A DNA stretch of 64,000 nucleotides from Palsa-504 sp963835775 (GTDB lineage Bacteria; Actinomycetota; Actinomycetes; Streptosporangiales; Streptosporangiaceae). Of the stretch, positions 58,194 through 64,000 are shown piece by piece. The notes under the pieces were generated by a model, which worked only from the letters and a program-made list of their open reading frames with translations, made no database searches and was not told the origin of the DNA. Location: contig CAWIHB010000023.1 of the NCBI GenBank assembly GCA_963835775.1, positions 3,735 through 67,734 on the forward strand, read 5' to 3'. The first letter of the stretch is position 1, and every line of letters starts with the position of its first letter. The position numbers were made by a program, and so were the translations under genes.

Positions 58194-59799
58194 GCTTGTT
58201 ATTTAACCTCTGCTGTCACGCTCGTCTTGTTCTGTCGCTGTTGTCCGGCGTGTTGCCGTGACAGCAGGCGGCCACCGCGACACTGTCGGTTCCTGTCCAA
58301 GGGAAGTCGGCGGTGGTGGCGGTGGCCGTGGCGTTCAGTATGGCCTGGCCGCAGGACGCGGTCCAGGGCGGGCCCGGTGCGGAGCAGGCCCGCGGCGTGC
58401 TCGCGGGGTTCCGCGGTGAGCTGTGCCGGTGCCTGGGGAAGCGGCGCGATGCGCTGTTCGAGCTGGCGGACGCGGTGCTGTGCAAGCAGGATCGGGTGCA
58501 CATGCTGGCGGAGCTGTCGCTGGAGCCGGAGTGCCGTCGTGGCCACGGCGCGGTGTATGACGCGGTCAACGCTGGCCAGGTCCGCATCGCGCGGCTGCGC
58601 CGGGCGCTGGCCGCGCTGCCGCTGCCGGCCTGGGATGACGGCCGGATCCGGCTGGCTGCCGACGTCAGCAACTGGCTGCGGCCGGACGCGGCCACCTGCC
58701 CGGAGCGGCTGTTCTGCCACTGCTATGCGCGGGGCAAGGGCAACGCGCAGCTGATCCCGGGCTGGCCGTACTCGGTGGTGGCGGCGCTGGAGCCGGGCCG
58801 GACCTCGTGGACACTGCCGCTGGATGCGGTCCGGCTCGGCCCGGCCGACGACGCCACCGAGGTGACCGCCGCTCAGCTGCGCCAGGTGGTCGAGCGGATC
58901 ATCGCCGCCGGGCACTGGCGCGACGGGGACCCGGACATCCTGGTGGTCTTCGACGCCGGGTATGACCTGACCCGGCTGGCCTGGCTGCTGCGTGACCTCC
59001 CGGTCGAAGTCCTTGGCCAGCTGCGCAGCGACCGGGTGATGTACTTCCCCGCCCCGCCGCGCCAGCCCGGCACGAACGGCCGGCCGCTCCGGCACGGCGC
59101 CGCGTTCAAGCTCGCCGACCCGGGCACCTGGCCCGCCCCGGCGGCGGCCACCATCACCGAGACGACCCGGTACGGCACCGCCCGGGCCGCGGCCTGGGGA
59201 CAGCTGCACCAGCAGCTGGCCGCCCGCGCCGGCTGGGAAGACCATGACGGCGAGCTGCCCATCATCGGGGGCACCCTCATCCGGCTGCACGTCGATCACC
59301 TGCCCGGCGACCGCACCCCCGAGCCGCTATGGCTATGGTCCTCGCGTGCCCGGGCCTCCGCCGGTCAGGTGGACCCCGCCTGGCAGGCGTTCCTGCGCCG
59401 CTTCGATATCGAACACACGTTCAGGTTCTTCAAGCAGATCCTGGGATGGACCCGGCCCAGGCTCCGCGACCCGGCCGCCGCCGACCGGTGGACCTGGCTG
59501 ATCATCGCCTGCTACGCCCAGCTGTATCTCGCCCGCCACCTCACCGCCGACCTGCGGCTGCCCTGGCAGCGGCCCTGCCCGCCAGGCCGCCTCACCCCGG
59601 CCCGGGCCCGGCGGGGGTTCCGGAACATCCGCCAGACGCTGCCCGATCTGGCCGGCGCGCCGAAACCCGGCAAACCCGGACCCGGACGGCCCCCAGGATC
59701 GAAGAACCGGCGCTCGGCCACCCGCCACGACGTGGGCAAGACCGTCAAGCGAGACCAGCCCAGCAAGAAACCCGCAGGCAGAAAGGTTAAATAACAAGC
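58194..59799 (+). mobile_element. Complete insertion sequence, 1606 bp, with 16-bp inverted repeats
   Basis: The ends GCTTGTTATTTAACCT (58194-58209) and AGGTTAAATAACAAGC (59784-59799) are perfect 16-bp inverted repeats. TTA at 58191-58193 and 59800-59802 may be a 3-bp target duplication. One transposase ORF fills the element, and its stop codon lies inside the right repeat. The AT-rich ends in GC-rich DNA mark it as foreign. It interrupts no recognisable gene. Confidence 0.88.
58313..59794 (+). CDS. DDE transposase (IS701/IS1380-like actinobacterial family)
   Basis: 493 residues from GTG 58313, with AAGGGAAG about 8 nt upstream. Candidate catalytic residues are Asp in IRLAADVSNWLRPD, Asp in ILVVFDAGYDLTRL and Glu in RFDIEHTFRFFKQILGWTRP. 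The last has the spacing Y/R-x-E-x6-K-like (DIEHTFRFFKQ). The C-terminal tail is basic (PGRPPGSKNRRSATRH). The frame is intact, so the element may still move. Confidence 0.88.
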   Translation: MVAVAVAFSMAWPQDAVQGGPGAEQARGVLAGFRGELCRCLGKRRDALFELADAVLCKQDRVHMLAELSLEPECRRGHGAVYDAVNAGQVRIARLRRALAALPLPAWDDGRIRLAADVSNWLRPDAATCPERLFCHCYARGKGNAQLIPGWPYSVVAALEPGRTSWTLPLDAVRLGPADDATEVTAAQLRQVVERIIAAGHWRDGDPDILVVFDAGYDLTRLAWLLRDLPVEVLGQLRSDRVMYFPAPPRQPGTNGRPLRHGAAFKLADPGTWPAPAAATITETTRYGTARAAAWGQLHQQLAARAGWEDHDGELPIIGGTLIRLHVDHLPGDRTPEPLWLWSSRARASAGQVDPAWQAFLRRFDIEHTFRFFKQILGWTRPRLRDPAAADRWTWLIIACYAQLYLARHLTADLRLPWQRPCPPGRLTPARARRGFRNIRQTLPDLAGAPKPGKPGPGRPPGSKNRRSATRHDVGKTVKRDQPSKKPAGRKVK

Positions 59800-59849
59800 T
59801 TAGAGCCTGCTTGAAAACTGGGGCATAAGCGGCTCCCGGCCGCAAGGCG

Positions 59850-61687
59850 TCACGCCGCCTCGGTTTGGAGCATCTCAGCAACGGGTCGCCGGAGGGCGAT
59901 CCGTGCCGGAACACTGGTGAGCGCCGCCACAACGAACACGGTTCCGAGCACTGCGGCGACCAGCCAGAGCACTGGCGGCAGGCCATTCAGGTGATGTCCC
60001 GCGACCTTGAACAGACCGATGCCGAGTGGGAGGCCGAGGATCGCGCCGGGCACCGCGGGAATGACCTGTGCCATGACCAGCCCGGCTCGGATCTGCTGCG
60101 GGGTTGCTCCCAGCGCCAGCGTCACCGCGGAGGCGCGTCTCGCGTCGAGGACCGTCGCCCAGGCGGCGAAGATCGCGGTGAGCGCGGCCAGGGTGACCAG
60201 CGAGATCGTGATGGCGGTCAGCACCTGCTCCGCTCGGGGGACATCCGGGTTGACCAGCCCGCCCGAACTCCCGAAGTGTGAGAACTTGGCGTCGACGGCG
60301 GCGTGGATGGCGAGCGCGGCGACCAGACCCATGACGGCGACGGCGATGCTCGCCGCGCTGAAGATCGCGCGCCGTGGCCGGCGCGCAACGAGGCGCAGCC
60401 CGAACAGCGCCGGCACGGGCAGCTTCCTGGACAGCCGTATCAGCGAATCCCGCCGCCTCGGCAGACGGGGCGTGTCGGCGAGCGCGCTGACCGTGCTCAT
60501 CCGCGCCGCGCGGATCGCGGGAACGAGAGTCGATGCGAGCGCCACGACGAGCGCCACGCCGAGGGCGACGATGACCATGACGAGCGTGAGTGGCGGCGCT
60601 CCCGGAGTACCGACGAGGTCGGCCTCGGGATTGGAGATCAGCGGGGCCGCACCCAGCCGGCCAGCAGGCCGACCAAGGCCGCGACGAGCGCCAGGAAGAG
60701 GTTCTCGGCCAGGAAGGTCGCCGCGACCAGGCCCGGCGTGCCGCCGGTGGCCTTCAGGAGTCCGACCCGCCGGGTGCCTTCCGCCAGGCGGCCACCGACG
60801 AGGACGGCCACGCTCGCCAGCGCGAGCACGCCGAGCAGCGTGGCGCCGGTAAAGAGGAAGGCCTGGTCGGTGCGCAGGAAGGCGGCGTCCCCGTAGGCGG
60901 TCGCTGTCCAGGAGGTGAGAAACGGGGCGGATGCGCTGTTGCTGCTATGAGTGTTTACAAAGGCGTTGACCGCGCGTGGCGACGCGTCGGACAGCTTGAG
61001 GTTCGAGATGTACGACAGCGGGGCCGCCGTGGTGGCGAGGCTGCGCGCCACCGCTTCGGTGGCCCAGATCAGGCTCATACCCGGGTAGCCGCCGAACGCC
61101 GCCGTGACAGCGAAGCCGACCACCCGGAAGGGGTGACCGTTCAGCGTGATCGTCTGGCCGAGACGCAGGTTCGCCACCTCGGCAAAGGACCGCTCGACCA
61201 CCACGCCCCCAGGCCGGATCCACGTCCCGTCCGTCATCTTGGGCTGGTCGACCGCGGCCACGCCAGGCTCACGCCCTTCGACCTGCACTGAGGTAACGAG
61301 GTCCGTGCTGCGCATGACGGGCCCCACCGGGCCGGTGTCGCCCACGATCGGATAGGGGCCGCTGTGGGCCACTACCCCCTGGGCGTGGTTCAGCGCCACG
61401 AGCGCGGCGAGGTCCGCCGGCGACGTCACGTTGGTGGCAGGGGGACCGCCACTCTGGGCTACGACGTCGGGCCCGTTCGTTGCCGCCATGGTCTGCTGGT
61501 AGGGGTTGCTGTTCACTCCGTCCAGCGCGAAGGCCAAGCTGAGCACGGCCGTGGCCGCGGCGATGGCGACCACCAAGAGCACTGCCTGGGCGACATGGTG
61601 CCGGATGTCTTGCCGCGCGAGACGAAAGAGCAGCAGGGCGCGCCCCCGCACTCGGCCCGCGCGGCGCGCGCGTCGCGGCTGGTTCAT
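59850..61687 (-). pseudogene. FtsX/MacB-type ABC transporter permease, frameshifted
   Basis: The 5' frame (to 60638) holds the first membrane segment (HVAQAVLLVVAIAAATAVLS), a MacB-like extracytoplasmic domain and GVLALASVAVLVGGRLAEGT-RRVGLLKATGG. The 3' frame (from about 60655 to 59850) continues ISNPEADLVGTPG, IVALGVALVVALASTLVPAI-RAARMS, the second FtsX copy with ALTAIFAAWATVLDARR, and EMLQTEAA. One base is missing near 60645-60660 (GGCTGGGTGCGG). With repair it would be a roughly 610-residue exporter subunit. It follows the ATPase gene by 16 nt. Confidence 0.78.
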
Positions 61688-61703
61688 GAGGTTTCCTTCG
61701 CTC

Positions 61704-62453
61704 TCACCCGAGGTGCTCCCACTCCGTGAAGGTGCTGAGGTTCCCTCGTGAACCGCCCGTCAGCCGCGTCTCGTCGACAAACGCTCCGTCGCGCATCGAG
61801 ATCAAGCGGTCCGCGGTCGCGGCGATCCGCTCGTCGTGAGTGACGATCACCAAGGTCAAACCCTGGGCGTGCAAGTCCCCCAGCAGCGAAAGCACGTCGA
61901 ACGCCGAAGCGCTATCCAAGTTGCCGGTCGGCTCGTCCGCCAGGACGATTTCCGGGTCGTTCACGAGTGCCCGCGCGATCGCGACGCGCTGGCGCTGGCC
62001 CCCGGACAGCATCGAGGGAAGGTGCCGGACGCGATCGCCGAGGCCGACCTGTTCCAGGAGTGCCGTGGCGCGCGCCCGAGCCTCGTTCGGTGAATGACCC
62101 GCCAGGAGCGCGGGCAGCTCGACGTTCTCCTGCGCGGTGAGCTCGTCCATCAGCTGGAACGACTGGAAGATGAATCCGATCTCGTCGCGGCGCAAGTGCG
62201 CGACGGCGCGTTCGGAGAGCTCGTCGACGCGTTGCCCCGCGACCGACAGCTGTCCGGCGCTCGGGCGATCGAGCCCGCCGATCAGGTGGAGCAGCGTCGA
62301 TTTCCCGCAGCCGCTCGGGCCCATCACCGCCACGGCCTCGCCGCGATTGACGTCGAGGTCGACCATATCGAGAGCGCGCACCAGGCCCTCGCCGCTGCCG
62401 TAGTCCTTTCGCAAGCCCTTGGCGTGCACGAGCACGGCGGGCGAGTCGTTCAT
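61704..62453 (-). CDS. ABC transporter ATP-binding protein (MacB/LolD type)
   Basis: 249 residues from ATG 62453, whose start overlaps the padR stop (ATGA). Motifs are complete: GPSGCGKSTLLHLIGGLDRP (Walker A), GFIFQSFQLMDELTAQENVE (Q-loop), SMLSGGQRQRVAIARALVND (signature), EIVLADEPTGNLDSASAFD (Walker B and D-loop) and IVTHDERIAATADR (H-loop). It would drive the neighbouring MacB-like permease, exporting an antibiotic or peptide. It is under PadR control. Confidence 0.9.
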   Translation of the reverse strand: MNDSPAVLVHAKGLRKDYGSGEGLVRALDMVDLDVNRGEAVAVMGPSGCGKSTLLHLIGGLDRPSAGQLSVAGQRVDELSERAVAHLRRDEIGFIFQSFQLMDELTAQENVELPALLAGHSPNEARARATALLEQVGLGDRVRHLPSMLSGGQRQRVAIARALVNDPEIVLADEPTGNLDSASAFDVLSLLGDLHAQGLTLVIVTHDERIAATADRLISMRDGAFVDETRLTGGSRGNLSTFTEWEHLG

Positions 62454-62971
62454 TCCGGGGTACTCCGTTTCGTCCAGGCGATCTCGCAGGCGTGCAGCCA
62501 GCGCAGGTCGGCTTGCAGGCGAAGCACGATGCCTTCGAGGAGCAGCGCTGCGTCGGAATCCTTTTCCTCTTCCATCACCGCGCGCCCCACTTCTCGCAGG
62601 CGGCGCAGCAGGTCGCGACGTTGCGCGTCGATGAGGCTGATCGGGTCGGCGAGCCCGCCCTGCCCGGCGGCGATGAGTTTCATGTGGAACTCGGCGAGGT
62701 CGGGCCGCGGCCAGCTCACGTCCGACATCCATTCCGTCACCCGCTCCTGGCCGGCGGGAGTGAGGCAATAGACCTTGCGATCGGACCGCTGGGCCGGCGC
62801 GTCGAGCCGTGCGACGAAGCCCCCCTTCTCCAGCCGGGTGAGGGTGACGTACATCTGGGCTTCGCTGATCCCCTCCGCCACCGGCCCGAGAGCCCGGGCC
62901 AGACGAACCCGCAGCTCGTACCCGTGGGACGGCTCCTTCGCCAGCATCGCCAGCACGACTTCCTGCTGCAC
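62450..62971 (-). CDS. PadR-family transcriptional repressor
   Basis: 173 residues from GTG 62971 with GGGAGG about 8 nt upstream. The winged helix MQQEVVLAMLAKEPSHGYEL, then ISEAQMYVTLTRLEKGGFVA, RSDRKVYCLTPAGQERVTEW, is followed by a C-terminal helical dimerisation domain (DAQRRDLLRRLREVGRAVME ... LRWLHACEIAWTK). PadR repressors release their operator when bound to drug-like ligands. It heads the operon padR-ATPase-permease, and a 30-bp palindrome lies in its promoter. Confidence 0.9.
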   Translation of the reverse strand: MQQEVVLAMLAKEPSHGYELRVRLARALGPVAEGISEAQMYVTLTRLEKGGFVARLDAPAQRSDRKVYCLTPAGQERVTEWMSDVSWPRPDLAEFHMKLIAAGQGGLADPISLIDAQRRDLLRRLREVGRAVMEEEKDSDAALLLEGIVLRLQADLRWLHACEIAWTKRSTPE

Positions 62972-62983
62972 GCTCCAACCTCC

Positions 62984-63013
62984 CTTAACGGTTAAGTATA
63001 CTAAACTGTTAAG
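62984..63013. promoter_or_regulatory. PadR operator, 30-bp palindrome
   Basis: CTTAACGGTTAAG-TATA-CTAAACTGTTAAG is nearly palindromic (26 of 30 positions) around 62998.5, with the inner AGTATACT perfect. It overlaps the region expected for the minus-strand promoter, immediately upstream of the padR ribosome site. Confidence 0.75.
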
Positions 63014-63030
63014 GGTATTGGGTCAAGGCC

Positions 63031-63160
63031 GGCGTTGGAGCCTGCTTAGAACTCAGGCAGCATCTGACTGAGCTGGTGCTGGGGTGCCCGCAGCGTTGCG
63101 GACGAGGCGGCGGGTCATGACGATGATTCTCTGCACTACCCGTCGGGCGGTGCTGTGATG
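63031..63160 (-). other. Possible C-terminal remnant of a transposase
   Basis: The minus-strand frame ending RRVVQRIIVMTRRLVRNAAG then stop is arginine-rich and helical, like the end of some IS transposases. The following GAGCCTGCTTAGAACTCAG (63032-63050) resembles an IS end, and GAGCCTGCTT also occurs at 59804. Too short to be sure. Confidence 0.25.
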
Positions 63161-63196
63161 TGGTCGAAGCTGTGACCGGACGGCGGGTTCCCTGGG

Positions 63197-63661
63197 CTAC
63201 TGCTGCTCTGCGGGTGTGCTGTCCTCCCACCACTCGAGGCAGTGTTCCGGACGGTCGTCATCGGCGGCGGCGAAGGTGGCAGGCTGGTAGAGGTTGGTGA
63301 GCGCGTTCTGGGCACAGGCTAGGGCTGCTTCCAGTGTCGTCGCCGCGGTGATGGCGTCGGCCAGGGCGATCGCGGCCGTGGCGACGGCGATCGCCGGGTC
63401 GGCGCTGGACTTGTCGCCCACGCGGCCCGCGCCCAGCTCGCTGGTGAGGAACCGGCTGGTCTGCTGGAGCAGCTGCGGGAGCCTCTGGACGCCGGTCTTC
63501 AGCGCACCGGTCAGCTCGTAGGCCGTTACCGGCCAGGGCAGGCCGTCGGAGGACTGGGTGGCGTAGTTGAGGACCCGGGCCGCCTCTGCCCAGCCCCAGG
63601 CGACATGCAGCGTGTACCGGGGGCTGTGCGGGCCCTGCACGCCGAGCGAGATGACGTTCAT
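63197..63661 (-). CDS. Hypothetical protein
   Basis: 154 residues from ATG 63661 with AAAGGAC about 7 nt upstream. It begins NVISLGVQGPHSPRYTLHVA and WGWAEAARVLNYATQSSDGL, then an Ala/Thr-rich helical part (AIAVATAAIALADAITAATT, LEAALACAQNALTNLY), ending in an acidic tail (DDDRPEHCLEWWEDSTPAEQ). There is no signal or membrane helix beyond Ala-rich helices. It lies beside a partial gene resembling an integrase-associated protein. Family not recognised. Confidence 0.6.
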   Translation of the reverse strand: MNVISLGVQGPHSPRYTLHVAWGWAEAARVLNYATQSSDGLPWPVTAYELTGALKTGVQRLPQLLQQTSRFLTSELGAGRVGDKSSADPAIAVATAAIALADAITAATTLEAALACAQNALTNLYQPATFAAADDDRPEHCLEWWEDSTPAEQQ

Positions 63662-63772
63662 CAAGCGGTCCTTTCCGTGCTGGTGGTGTCGTTGCCGGGG
63701 ATGCCGCCGGGCGCAGCAGGAGGGGTGATTCACGGGCACGGGGGTCACACTGCCGGCTGGGGGATCGCAGTG

Positions 63773-64000
63773 TCAGGACGGTGGCTGCCGCAGCTGGGGA
63801 AGACCGAGCTGGACCCGGCGGGTGAACCGCTGAGTGTGGGTCCGCTTGGAACGCAGGAATGACAGGGTCAGGTCGATGCCCTCGATCTCACCGTGCCATC
63901 CCTCTGCCCCGGCCCGCTCGCGGCGGATGAGCAGGTCGGATTCGATCTCGTCGAGCCGGGGCAGCATCGTGGGGGAAACCTGAAGGACCGGGCAGCGAAT
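63773..64000 (-). CDS. C-terminal part of an integrase-associated protein (continues past the window)
   Basis: The minus frame is open to base 64000: RCPVLQVSPTMLPRLDEIES, DLLIRRERAGAEGWHGEIEG and IDLTLSFLRSKRTHTQRFTR, then stop at 63773. This charged pattern (EAEGWxGEIEGIDLTLxFLR) is one I associate with proteins next to, or at the end of, large actinobacterial recombinases. The rest lies outside the window. ATG 63965-63967 is internal to the frame and is not taken as the start. Confidence 0.45.
   Translation of the reverse strand: MRCPVLQVSPTMLPRLDEIESDLLIRRERAGAEGWHGEIEGIDLTLSFLRSKRTHTQRFTRRVQLGLPQLRQPPS

Overview
The window is about 70% GC and nearly fully coding. It is chromosomal DNA of a high-GC actinomycete; a Streptosporangiales-like relative fits best, but the genus cannot be read from sequence alone. 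Supporting signs are an actinomycete integrative element (AICE), GAF-ANTAR and STAS regulators, a PIN-PhoH protein, DUF5941 next to an IspD/TarI gene, and many genes whose start codon lies 6-7 nt after a TANNNT box (leaderless transcription).

1-6550: right part of an AICE. In order: a GntR/KorSA-like repressor (cut by the window edge), an operator-bearing promoter, an SCO3933-like protein, a small unknown, an FtsK/TraB-type translocase, a zinc-ribbon microprotein, a RepSA-like HUH replication initiator, an excisionase and a tyrosine integrase. From traB to int the genes are chained by ATGA-type overlaps. The integrase ends 79 nt from an initiator tRNA-fMet, the probable attachment site; the other element end lies left of the window. 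6.6-8.4 kb holds rnhA, an MBL-fold pseudogene and an EamA exporter.

8.4-23.7 kb: cell-envelope glycan and polyprenol block. It holds a flippase-like membrane protein, GT4 and GT2 enzymes, several multi-membrane GT-C type transferases, DUF5941, an IspD/TarI cytidylyltransferase, a class III aminotransferase and an ExoA-like GT2. Then come PIN-PhoH, a short-chain cis-prenyltransferase (26 kb), an NlpC/P60 protein, a DUF255 protein, a decayed zinc ABC transporter beside an intact Zur gene and Zur box, a PlsC acyltransferase, a large alkaline-phosphatase-like membrane protein and selD.

37.3-50.2 kb: stress-regulation and decay zone. It holds STAS and GAF-ANTAR proteins, a sigma-like small protein, an orphan sufB, a fatty-acid desaturase and many gene relics. 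Several relics keep the N- and C-terminal ends of a gene but lack the middle (MBL hydrolase, delta-9 desaturase, zinc transporter, a STAS/desaturase chimera).

50.2-64 kb: accessory region. It has tRNA-Thr-derived att-like cores with three diverged copies of an adjoining repeat, an XRE regulator with 23-bp iterons, a large LuxR-family ATPase regulator, a divergent DUF6941 / unknown / RHH module around a 9-13-9 operator, a complete IS with 16-bp inverted repeats, a PadR-controlled MacB-like ABC exporter and a partial gene at the right edge.

Five genes carry single-base frameshifts (about 19.86, 31.16, 45.48, 50.86 and 60.65 kb). These may be real decay or assembly indels and should be checked against reads before biological interpretation.
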